This document shows positions 35,478-42,159 of a DNA stretch of 64,000 nucleotides, one piece after another. Position 1 is the first letter of the stretch. The number at the start of each line of letters is the position of its first letter. The notes under the pieces are model-generated. The model was given only the letters and a program-made list of their open reading frames with translations. It ran no database searches and was not told the DNA's origin. Origin of the DNA: Catellatospora paridis (GTDB lineage: Bacteria; Actinomycetota; Actinomycetes; Mycobacteriales; Micromonosporaceae); the NCBI RefSeq assembly GCF_009720365.1, contig NZ_WBZD01000021.1:186001-250000 (forward strand), in the 5' to 3' direction. A program made the translations under genes and the position numbers.

Positions 35478-35613
35478 GAATGCTGAGTCTGGAGCGAGAA
35501 TCTGAGATTGATCGCGGCTGCCTCTGCCATGTTGGGCTACCCCCGCAGGTGGTGCGGGGGGTGGGACTCGAACCCACACTGTGACCGCGTTGTTCAGCTT
35601 CGACTTCAGCTTC
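35478..35613 (-). ncRNA. Y RNA-like, tRNA-mimicking RNA 1 (YrlA-type architecture)
   Basis: Minus strand, 5' to 3': basal strands GAAGCTGAAGTC (35613-35602) and GAAGCTGA (35601-35594), closing strand CGCGGT (35589-35584), T-arm GTGGG-TTCGAGT-CCCAC (35577-35561), CCCCCGC (35560-35554), 7-nt loop ACCACCU, GCGGGGG (35546-35540), TA, a D-arm with GG and 3-bp stem GCC/GGC (35537-35520), closing strand GCCGCG (35518-35513), then TCAGATTC (35505-35498) and GACTCAGCATTC (35489-35478). The acceptor-like stem is perfect over 7 bp and the closing helix over 6 bp. The loop happens to read ACCA. Topology as in YrlA RNAs; ends are estimates. Confidence 0.75.
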
Positions 35614-35631
35614 AGCTTGCGCTTCCGCGCC

Positions 35632-35649
35632 CCCCGCCCTCCGGCGGGG
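35632..35649 (-). terminator. Hairpin between the 243-aa gene and the RNA pair
   Basis: CCCCGCC and GGCGGGG arms (7 bp, 4-nt loop) begin 10 bases after the stop of the upstream protein gene on the minus strand and end about 20 bases before RNA 1. It may terminate the mRNA, or mark a processing point if the RNAs are co-transcribed. Confidence 0.55.
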
Positions 35650-35659
35650 AGTTCATGGG

Positions 35660-36391
35660 TCAGGCGAACAGGTAACCGAAGACCCGGTCGCCGACGTGCT
35701 TGTCGACCGCCTCGGCGTTGTTGGCCTCCTCGCGGGCGAACTTGACCGCCTGCTGCAGCTTCTCCACCCGCTCCAGCAGCGTCGACACCCGCTTGGCCGG
35801 CAGCGCCCCGGAGAACTTCACCGTGGTCCAGTAGCCCACCGCGATGTCCTCGTAGTACACCTCGACCTGCGCCGGGTGCTTCTCGGTCGCCTCGGCCTTG
35901 ACGTGGTTGCGGGGCACCTTCTTGGTGCGGATGGTGCGCACCGGCTCCGTCGACCAGCAGTCCGCGGAGTCACTGAACACCCACGACTCGGCGGCGTCCA
36001 GCACCGGCAGCTTCTTGACGAAGGTGTGCAGGTCGGTGAGCTGCTTCTCCAGGAACAGCAGGTAGGTCACCGGCACGTCGGACAGCAGCACCCGGTCGTC
36101 GACCGTCACGTCGGCGCGTGCCACGCAGTTGGTCGAGTCCTTGGTCGCGGTCACGTCGAACAGCCGGGTCAGCGTCGTGCCGATCTGGCGCAGCACGTCC
36201 TCGGCGCGGGTCTGCACCTTCGTGGACTCCGGCGGCAGCTGCTCGCCCTCCTCGTCCTTGGCCTGATACGTCCGCGAGATGCCCGACAGCAGCGCCGGCT
36301 TCTGCACGGCGTGGTGGGCCTCGGTCAGGTCCTGGAACGAGCGGCTCTTGATGCCCTTCTCGACCGCGATGATCTGGTTCAGCTTCGCCAT
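35660..36391 (-). CDS. Unrecognised 243-aa protein next to Y RNA-like genes
   Basis: Soluble protein without signal peptide or membrane helix; I cannot place it in a family by eye. The N-terminus is helical (MAKLNQIIAVEKGIKSRSFQ, DLTEAHHAVQKPALLSGISR), the middle mixed alpha/beta (VPVTYLLFLEKQLTDLHTFV), and a predicted coiled coil lies near 205-230 (LLERVEKLQQAVKFAREEAN). Codon use is less extreme, with more Lys than its neighbours. GGGAGGAACACTTC precedes ATG 36391, a strong site. It is not a TROVE/Ro60 protein. Position just upstream of the two tRNA-mimic RNAs, same strand, suggests a functional link. Confidence 0.8.
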   Translation of the reverse strand: MAKLNQIIAVEKGIKSRSFQDLTEAHHAVQKPALLSGISRTYQAKDEEGEQLPPESTKVQTRAEDVLRQIGTTLTRLFDVTATKDSTNCVARADVTVDDRVLLSDVPVTYLLFLEKQLTDLHTFVKKLPVLDAAESWVFSDSADCWSTEPVRTIRTKKVPRNHVKAEATEKHPAQVEVYYEDIAVGYWTTVKFSGALPAKRVSTLLERVEKLQQAVKFAREEANNAEAVDKHVGDRVFGYLFA

Positions 36392-36413
36392 GAAGTGTTC
36401 CTCCCGACGGGTG

Positions 36414-36443
36414 ACGCTAGAGGATCACCCATGCGGGCGGCAA
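36414..36443 (-). promoter_or_regulatory. Candidate promoter for the 243-aa gene
   Basis: On the minus strand TTGCCG (36443-36438), an 18-base spacer, and TAGCGT (36419-36414) resemble a sigma-70 promoter, about 25 bases before the ATG. An inverted repeat GGGTGA/TCACCC (36409-36414 and 36425-36430) overlaps it and could be an operator. Confidence 0.4.
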
Positions 36444-36482
36444 TCCGGATTCCCGCCGCCGGAACTCTGTTGATCAAGTACG

Positions 36483-37484
36483 GTGAACTCCTGGCGGAGT
36501 CGGGGGTGGTCGGCCGTGGTGATCGGCTTTGCGATGCTGGCCACCGGGTTCGTCTTCGTCTGCGGCGCCAACGACGGCGCGGCCCTGCTCGCCCTGGCCT
36601 TGCGCCAGCGGGAACTGCCGCTCTACGGAGTGCTGGCCGTGCTGCTCGCCGCGATCATCGCCGGTCCCGCACTGTTCGGCCTGGCCGTCGCGCACACCTT
36701 CACCGACCGCCTGGTCAACGCAAGCGGCGTCCGCGGACCCCTGGTCGTGCTCGCCGGGGTCGGCGTGGCCCTGGCCCTCGTGCTCACCCTGGCCTGGCGA
36801 GGCGTGCCGACCAGCGTCACCCTCGCGGTCCTCGGCGGACTCGCCGGGGTCGGCGCCGGGCTCGGCGTGCCGCCCGCCTGGTCCACGCTGGCCGTCGTGC
36901 TCGCCGTCGCCGCGCTCGCGCCCCTGCTCGGCGGCGGCCTCGGCTACCTGCTGGGCCTGGCCGCCCGCCGGCTGCCGACCACCGCGCGGCTGCCCCGCGC
37001 GATGCGGTACGCGCATGTCACCGCGTTCGCCGGGCAGAGCCTGGCCTATGCCGCCAACGACGGGCAGAAGATGTTCGCCGTGGTCGGCGTCGCTCTCGGC
37101 GTCGCCCACCGGGCCCCCGGCATGCAGGCCCCGCCGCTGCTGCTGCTCTGCGCGACGGCGGCGGTGTTCGCGGCCGGGGCGGTGCTGAGCCTGCGGCGCA
37201 TGGCCCAGGGCGTGACCGGCGGGCTCACCCCGCAGCGTCCGTGGACGCTGGTCACCGCCGGGCTCGCCTCGGCCACCGCCGTGTTCGGCAGCGCCGGCAT
37301 GGGCGTGCCCGTCAGCATGACCCAGTCCGCCACCGCGGGCCTGGTCGGCGCGGGAGCCAGCACCGGCGTACGCCGCATCCGCTGGCAGTTCGCCACCCCG
37401 GTGCTGACCGCCTGGCTGGTCACCGTCCCCGCGAGCCTCGCCCTGGGCTACGCCGCGGGCCTGGCCCTGCGGAGCACGCTGTGA
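36483..37484 (+). CDS. PiT-family inorganic phosphate transporter
   Basis: 333-residue PHO4/PiT permease with about nine or ten helices and the two inverted family signatures: FVFVCGANDGAALLALAL near the N-terminus and SLAYAANDGQKMFAV in the second half, plus PVSMTQSATAGLVGAG. Both GANDG/AANDG aspartates that bind cation and phosphate are present. The GTG at 36483 has no good ribosome site; GTG at 36516 is an alternative. It is followed after 25 bases by a DUF47/PhoU-like gene, the usual partner. Confidence 0.9.
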   Translation: MNSWRSRGWSAVVIGFAMLATGFVFVCGANDGAALLALALRQRELPLYGVLAVLLAAIIAGPALFGLAVAHTFTDRLVNASGVRGPLVVLAGVGVALALVLTLAWRGVPTSVTLAVLGGLAGVGAGLGVPPAWSTLAVVLAVAALAPLLGGGLGYLLGLAARRLPTTARLPRAMRYAHVTAFAGQSLAYAANDGQKMFAVVGVALGVAHRAPGMQAPPLLLLCATAAVFAAGAVLSLRRMAQGVTGGLTPQRPWTLVTAGLASATAVFGSAGMGVPVSMTQSATAGLVGAGASTGVRRIRWQFATPVLTAWLVTVPASLALGYAAGLALRSTL

Positions 37485-37509
37485 CCGCCCGGCCCGCGAC
37501 GACACCGGG

Positions 37510-38157
37510 GTGGCGACCGTGATCAGGCTGCGGCGGGTGCTGGACGATCTCGCGGGGCGTGCGCCCAAGCGGGTGCTGGCGATCGTGCTGGCGCAGATCG
37601 ACGCCGCCCTCGAAGGGGTGGCGCTGGCGGTGTCGGTCACCATCGGGGACATCGAGCCGCCGCTGGCCCGGCTGCGCATCGCCGAGATCGAGCACGACGG
37701 CGACGCCCACCGGGGGCGGCTGGTCGCCGAGCTGGCCGCGACGCTGACCACCCCGATCGACCGCGAGGACCTGTTCCGGCTGTCCCGCTCCGTCGACGAC
37801 GTGCTCGACCACCTGCGCGACTACGTACGCGAGACGGACCTCTACGGCGTGCGCCTGGACCACAACGCGGTGGCGATGCTGGAGCAGGTCGCCGTCGGGC
37901 TGCGCGACCTGCGCCGAGCCCTGGACCGGCTGGTCGACCGCCCGGCCGAGGCCGCCGAGGCGGCGCTGGCCGCGCACAAGCGCTCCGGCCGGGTCCGCCA
38001 CCTCTACGCCCAGGGCCTGGCCGAACTGCTCAGCGGCGAGGTCACCGGCCCGGTGCTCAAGCAGCGCGAGCTGCTGCGCCGCCTCGACGTGGTGGGGCTG
38101 CGGCTGGCCGAGTGCGCTGACGCGCTCGCCGACGCGATGCTCAAACGCAGCCTGTGA
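37510..38157 (+). CDS. DUF47/PhoU-like phosphate transport accessory protein
   Basis: 215-residue all-helical protein of the DUF47 (PhoU-like, formerly TIGR00153) type: VLAIVLAQIDAALEGVALAV, then IAEIEHDGDAHRGRLVAELA with the E-x3-D metal-contact pattern, and PIDREDLFRLSRSVDDVLDH, which is highly typical. Members regulate or accompany PiT transporters. Direct adjacency to the transporter supports this role. GTG start at 37510. Confidence 0.9.
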   Translation: MATVIRLRRVLDDLAGRAPKRVLAIVLAQIDAALEGVALAVSVTIGDIEPPLARLRIAEIEHDGDAHRGRLVAELAATLTTPIDREDLFRLSRSVDDVLDHLRDYVRETDLYGVRLDHNAVAMLEQVAVGLRDLRRALDRLVDRPAEAAEAALAAHKRSGRVRHLYAQGLAELLSGEVTGPVLKQRELLRRLDVVGLRLAECADALADAMLKRSL

Positions 38158-38166
38158 CCGCCGGGG

Positions 38167-38481
38167 TCACTTGTCGTTCGCGCCCGGCCCGACCCAGCGG
38201 CCCAGCGGCCGGTCGGTGGCGTTGTCGTCGTCGTCCTTCTTGGACCGGTCGACGGCCGCCAGCAGGCCCGCCAGCCCGCCGCTGCCGATACCGCTCTTGG
38301 ACAGGCGCTGGTCGAGTTCGGTCGGGCCACCCGAGCCGGCGTCGGTCAACGCCAGCATCTGGGCGGCCTCCTCTGGGCTCAGCCCGTATTCGGCGGTGAC
38401 CTCGTCTGGGTTGGCGCGGGCGTGCGCGGCGAACTCGGGGTCGATCGCCATGCGCTCGACGACCTCAGGGAACCGGGACAT
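38167..38481 (-). CDS. Small DPEF/YGL-motif protein (LigA-like, possible RiPP-precursor type)
   Basis: 104 residues. The first 45 (SRFPEVVERMAIDPEFAAHA, EYGLSPEEAAQMLALTDAG) look like the short LigA-like helical domain used as a leader in Franean1_4349-type RiPP precursor families and in small dioxygenase subunits. The rest is low-complexity (Gly, Ser, Asp, Lys) without Cys. AAAGGA precedes ATG 38481. No obvious RiPP-modifying enzyme is adjacent, so a precursor role is only a possibility. Confidence 0.65.
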   Translation of the reverse strand: MSRFPEVVERMAIDPEFAAHARANPDEVTAEYGLSPEEAAQMLALTDAGSGGPTELDQRLSKSGIGSGGLAGLLAAVDRSKKDDDDNATDRPLGRWVGPGANDK

Positions 38482-38613
38482 GATCAAGGTCCTTTCGCTG
38501 GGTGGTCCATTGTGCGGCGTTGGTGCGACATCGTCCATACGTGGTCACGATGACGACGGTCACGTGACAGCGCGACTTGCGGCATCATGGTGGCACCTAC
38601 GGGGAGGTTGACG

Positions 38614-39315
38614 ATGCTGCTGACGGTCGTGGGATGTGCCGGGTCCGTGCCCGGCCCGGACAGTGCCGGGTCCTGCTACCTGGTCGAACAGGACGGACAC
38701 TCGGTGCTGCTGGACCTGGGCACGGGTGCGGCGGGGCCGTTGCAGCGGCACTGCGATCCGGCGGCGCTGGACGCGGTGCTGATATCCCATGCGCACGCGG
38801 ACCACTGTGCCGATCTCAGCTCGGTCGCCTACCTGCGGCAGCGGGTCGGGGCCGCGCCGCTTGACGTGTACGGGCCGGCGAACCTGCGCGACGAGCTGAA
38901 CTGGCGGCATCCGGCGCCGCAGTTCGCCTTCCACGAGCTGCCGTCGGGGCCGCTGCGCTCCGGCCCGCTGGAGGTCGCCGTCGCGCCGGTCGAGCACGGC
39001 ATCGAGGCGTACGCGTTCCGGGTCGGCGACGCACTGTGCTACTCCGGCGACACCGCGCCCTGCGAGGCGTTGGACAAGCTCGCCCAGGGCTGCGAGGTGC
39101 TGCTGGCCGAGGGTGCGGGGTTCGACGACACGGGTGTGCCGCGGCACCTCACCGCCGGTGACGCGGGGCGGCTGGCGGCGCGTTCCGGGGCGCGCCTGCT
39201 GGTGCTGACGCACCTGCGTTCCTGGTTGGACCACGGGCGCCTGCTCGACGAGGCCGCCCGGTATGCGGGCTGCCCGGTGATCCTGGCCCAGCCGGGCCTG
39301 CGCCTGCGGATCTAG
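38614..39315 (+). CDS. MBL-fold metallo-hydrolase (RNase Z-like)
   Basis: 233 residues with a metallo-beta-lactamase fold. The metal motif is ISHAHADHCADL (HxHxDH), with further ligands in VEHGIEAYAF, CYSGDTAPCEAL (D) and VLTHLRSW (H). The pattern resembles the cyclic-phosphodiesterase/RNase Z branch rather than beta-lactamases. ATG 38614 is fixed by GGGGAGG six bases upstream. Substrate unknown. Divergent from the small DPEF/YGL gene. Confidence 0.88.
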   Translation: MLLTVVGCAGSVPGPDSAGSCYLVEQDGHSVLLDLGTGAAGPLQRHCDPAALDAVLISHAHADHCADLSSVAYLRQRVGAAPLDVYGPANLRDELNWRHPAPQFAFHELPSGPLRSGPLEVAVAPVEHGIEAYAFRVGDALCYSGDTAPCEALDKLAQGCEVLLAEGAGFDDTGVPRHLTAGDAGRLAARSGARLLVLTHLRSWLDHGRLLDEAARYAGCPVILAQPGLRLRI

Positions 39316-39354
39316 TTCACCCTCGGCACAGCCGGCACGGTCGGGCGGTGGGGC

Positions 39355-40503
39355 TCACCGGCGGCGGTTCAGGCCGGCCAGCTGCCAGGCCAGGCGGCGC
39401 TGGAAGGCGGTGCTGTGGCCGAGCAGCCCGAGCACCAGGTTGCGGGCCGGTCGCCAGGCCGCCGGCACGGTCGCCAGGGTGGTGAGCCGGTCTGCCAGCG
39501 CGACGACCTGGTGGGCGTGCGCGCGATGCGTGGCGGCGTACTCGTCGAGCAGGTCCGGTGAAGCGCCGTCGAGGACCTGGGCGAGCCGGTCGCCGAGGGC
39601 GGCGGCGTCGTCGATGCCGAGGTTCATGCCCTGGCCGCCGGCCGGGGAGTGGACGTGGGCGGCGTCGCCGGCCAGCAGCACCCGGCCCTGGCGGAACGTG
39701 TCGGCGACGCGGTGGTGCACCCGGAACCGGGAACCCCACAGCACCTCGCGTACGACGACCGGTGACGCCTTCGGCCCGCGGGTGTCGAGCAGGTGCTGCA
39801 CGAACGCGATGTCGGGCCGTTCGGGCGCTTCGTCCACGGTGGCGACGATGCGGTGCGTGCCGTCGGGCAGCGGAGCGACGACGACCATCCCGGCGGGGGA
39901 GAAGTACAGGATGACCTCGGTGCGGTCGACCGCGCCGTCGAGGCGGACGTCGGCCAGCGCGAACGACTCGGCGTAGGCGCCGCCGGTGAAGCCGATCCCG
40001 GTGCTGTCGCGGACTGTGCTGTGCATGCCGTCGGCCCCGATGAGGTAGGCCGCGCGGAGCTGCCGCCCGTCGTCGAGGGTCGCGGTGACCTCGGTGTCGT
40101 CCTGCGTGACCGTGCGCACCGTGGCAGGGCGCAGCACCGTGCCGCCCAGCTCCTTGAGCCGGGCCAGCAGCACGGCCTCGGTCTCCGCTTGGGAGATCAT
40201 CAGCGTGTACGGGAAGGGCGTGGGCAGCCCGCCGAACGGCACCGCGACGAGCAGCCGGTCGCGGTCGCGGATGGTGAACCGCGACGCGCGGATCCCGCGG
40301 GCGTCGAGGGTGGCGCTGACGCCGAGCGGCTCGAGCACCTCCAGGGTGCGGGCGTGCACGACGGCGGCGCGGGACGTGTTGGCGCCCTCGGCCTGCGTGT
40401 CGACGACGGTGACGGTGTGTCCGCGCTGGGTGAGCGCGACCGCTGCGGTGAGTCCGGCGGGGCCGGCTCCGACGATCAGGACGTCGACGGTCGGGGTGGA
40501 CAT
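39355..40503 (-). CDS. FAD-dependent aromatic monooxygenase (PHBH/UbiH fold)
   Basis: 382-residue group A flavoprotein hydroxylase. Dinucleotide-binding GAGPAGLTAAVALTQRGH at the N-terminus, DG motif in LIGADGMHSTVRDSTGI, and FAD-ribityl motif VLLAGDAAHVHSPAGGQGMN. Length is short for the family (no C-terminal thioredoxin-like domain). Likely uses NAD(P)H and O2 to hydroxylate an aromatic or a drug such as a tetracycline- or rifamycin-like compound; substrate not determined. The ATG is preceded by a palindromic operator shared with the divergent TetR gene. Confidence 0.9.
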   Translation of the reverse strand: MSTPTVDVLIVGAGPAGLTAAVALTQRGHTVTVVDTQAEGANTSRAAVVHARTLEVLEPLGVSATLDARGIRASRFTIRDRDRLLVAVPFGGLPTPFPYTLMISQAETEAVLLARLKELGGTVLRPATVRTVTQDDTEVTATLDDGRQLRAAYLIGADGMHSTVRDSTGIGFTGGAYAESFALADVRLDGAVDRTEVILYFSPAGMVVVAPLPDGTHRIVATVDEAPERPDIAFVQHLLDTRGPKASPVVVREVLWGSRFRVHHRVADTFRQGRVLLAGDAAHVHSPAGGQGMNLGIDDAAALGDRLAQVLDGASPDLLDEYAATHRAHAHQVVALADRLTTLATVPAAWRPARNLVLGLLGHSTAFQRRLAWQLAGLNRRR

Positions 40504-40515
40504 GGCTTCCTCCAG

Positions 40516-40545
40516 GTCAACGTTTGTTGGCCAACATCTGTTGAC
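40516..40545. promoter_or_regulatory. TetR operator upstream of the monooxygenase
   Basis: A 30-base palindrome with arms GTCAAC/GTTGAC outside and TGTTGGCCAACA at the centre. It lies 13 bases before the monooxygenase ATG. The same GTCAAC-n3-TGTTGG half-site recurs before the TetR gene. Confidence 0.75.
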
Positions 40546-40574
40546 ATCGACGATAGGCGTACCCCGGATTGATT

Positions 40575-40604
40575 GTCAACAGTTGTTGGCCTACAGTTGT
40601 TGGC
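40575..40604. promoter_or_regulatory. Second TetR operator overlapping its own promoter
   Basis: GTCAACAGTTGTTGG is followed by a direct TGTTGG copy ending at the TetR start codon. TACAGT (40592-40597) is a -10-like hexamer seven bases before ATG 40605, so the repressor would block its own leaderless transcript. Confidence 0.7.
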
Positions 40605-41153
40605 ATGCGGCGTACCTCGACGGAAACGAAGTCGATCATCCTCTCGGCCGCCCGTGAGCGGTTCGCCGCCGACGGGTACGAACGGGCCACCATCCGGTCC
40701 ATCGCCGCCGACGCGCAGATCGACCCCGCCATGGTGATGCGCTACTTCGGCAGCAAGGAGAAGCTGTTCGCCGCGGCCGCCGAGTTCGACCTGCGCTTCG
40801 ACGCCCTCGCCGACGTACCGCGCGACCAGCTCGGGTCGGCGTTCGTCCGGCACTTCCTGCGGCAGTGGGAGGCCGGCGAGGCACTACAGGTGCTGCTGCG
40901 GACCGGCATCACCAACGATGGCGCGGCCGAGCGCATGCGCGAGATCTTCGCCAGGCAGCTCGCCCCGCGCATCGCCGCCCTCACCGGCGACCCGGCGAAC
41001 GCGCCGGTGCGCGCCGCGATGATCAGCGCACAGATGCTCGGCATCGGGCTGGCGCGCTACATCCTGCGGTTCCCGCCGGTGGTGGCGATGTCCGAGGATG
41101 AACTGGTGCACTGGCTCGGCCCGACGATCCAGCGCTACCTCACTGCTGACTAG
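40605..41153 (+). CDS. TetR-family transcriptional regulator
   Basis: 182 residues. The helix-turn-helix region reads ADGYERATIRSIAADAQIDP then AMVMRYFGSKEKLFAAA, characteristic of the family; the C-terminal part (FVRHFLRQWEAGEALQVLLR) is of the TetR_C type seen with actinobacterial efflux and catabolic genes. Divergent to the FAD monooxygenase, with two closely similar operators in the 101-base gap, so it should repress both. ATG 40605 fits the leaderless spacing. Confidence 0.93.
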   Translation: MRRTSTETKSIILSAARERFAADGYERATIRSIAADAQIDPAMVMRYFGSKEKLFAAAAEFDLRFDALADVPRDQLGSAFVRHFLRQWEAGEALQVLLRTGITNDGAAERMREIFARQLAPRIAALTGDPANAPVRAAMISAQMLGIGLARYILRFPPVVAMSEDELVHWLGPTIQRYLTAD

Positions 41154-41190
41154 AACGGATACCGGAAGCCATGCGCGCCAAGAGCTCTCT

Positions 41191-41667
41191 ATGAGGATTT
41201 CGCCGTACGCGTTCCGGCTGCTCCATTGCATGCGCAAGGTGTACTGGCGAATCGCCAGGCCGACCACCCATGGCGTGAAGGCACTGATCATTCACTCGGC
41301 CGACGCCAACCGGCTGCTCCTCGTCCGACACAGCTACGGCGACCAGTCCTTATGGAGCTTGCCCGGAGGTGGATACAAGCCGGCCCGGGAGACCCCGGAG
41401 CAGGCGGCCAGGCGCGAGTGCAGCGAGGAACTCGGCCTGAAGTCGGAGCCGGTCGCCCTCGTTCTGGAGGAACACCTGACCACCAACGGGGGCAGGCAAG
41501 GCCACCTGAAGATAGTCCGCCTGTGCGCGATCTCGGATGAGCTGAGCCCGAACGGGGAGATCTCCGAAGCCCGGTGGGCAGCCGTCGACCTTGCGGACCT
41601 ACCCGACAACGCGCCAGTCTCCAAGTGGGTGTACTCGGCTCTGAAAGCGCATGCGCGGGCACGGTAG
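41191..41667 (+). CDS. NUDIX hydrolase
   Basis: 158 residues with the NUDIX box GGYKPARETPEQAARREC then SEELGLK, matching G-x5-E-x7-RExxEELG. The N-terminus is basic (RLLHCMRKVYWRIARP), typical of a small group of NUDIX proteins preceded by an amphipathic helix. Codon use is less GC3-biased than its neighbours. Substrate unknown. Followed by decayed sequence. Confidence 0.85.
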   Translation: MRISPYAFRLLHCMRKVYWRIARPTTHGVKALIIHSADANRLLLVRHSYGDQSLWSLPGGGYKPARETPEQAARRECSEELGLKSEPVALVLEEHLTTNGGRQGHLKIVRLCAISDELSPNGEISEARWAAVDLADLPDNAPVSKWVYSALKAHARAR

Positions 41668-41718
41668 CCCACGGCAGGTAACCTCCACAGCGCGGAGGAG
41701 ATCGTTACTTATGTCGAG

Positions 41719-42156
41719 ATGACCGCCGTGGTCAACTCAGTCCGGCAGCTTCTGTACCCGGCCTGGCCCTGGAAGCGTTGGACCGAAGCTCGCCGGTGAT
41801 CGTCGACCTGCGGGCCAGGATCGGCGCGCCCTACGGTTGGCGGAGCGCCAGCCGGACCGAGGAGGGAAGGGCAGCTCTGGTTTGCCGAGTGCTCGGATCG
41901 GACTTTCTAGTTGCTGTCCTTCGAGGGCGAGCCCGCCGGCCTGGTCACCTGCGATCTTCAGCCGGGTGACGAGGTCGAGATCAGAAGCTTCGGCCTGCTC
42001 CCGGAGTTCGTCGGCAGGGGTCTCGGGGATACGCCCTGACCCCTCGGCATCCTGCGGGCATGGGACCCCGCGCCGACCGTGACCAGAGTCTGGCTGCGCA
42101 CCTCGACGTCCGACCACGAGAACGCACTACCCAACTATCGCGGCCGGGGGTTGTGA
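41719..42156 (+). pseudogene. GNAT acetyltransferase pseudogene
   Basis: Fragments of one GNAT domain are readable in different frames: ARIGAPYGWRSASRTEEG (frame of 41778), then after a frameshift near 41880-41910 LLSFEGEPAGLVTCDLQPGD, EVEIRSFGLLPEFVGRGLG (acetyl-CoA loop region), an in-frame TGA at 42037-42039, and LRAWDPAPTVTRVWLRTSTS followed by ALPNYRGRGL. The order and motifs match GNAT enzymes, but stops and frameshifts make it non-functional. It ends where the TnpB-like element begins, so insertion may have removed the C-terminus. Confidence 0.75.
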
Positions 42157-42159
42157 ACT

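Noticed and set aside
35404-35546. A linear tRNA gene from GCGGGGG (35546) to CCGCACC (35408)
   Set aside because: The acceptor strands do not pair with each other; each pairs perfectly with the neighbour on its other side, so the permuted Y RNA-like topology is preferred.
35348-35613. Permuted tRNAs needing circularisation, as in some algae and archaea
   Set aside because: Possible in principle, and the closing stems even leave U33/A37/A38-like bases, but the long basal helices beyond the anticodon-stem position and the YrlA precedent in bacteria explain the data without splicing.
35554-35637. A linear tRNA using another GCGGGGG at 35631-35637 as its 5' acceptor strand
   Set aside because: No D-arm with GG follows; the sequence is a GC hairpin and GAAGCT repeats. 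The downstream GCGGGGG has TA and a proper D-arm.
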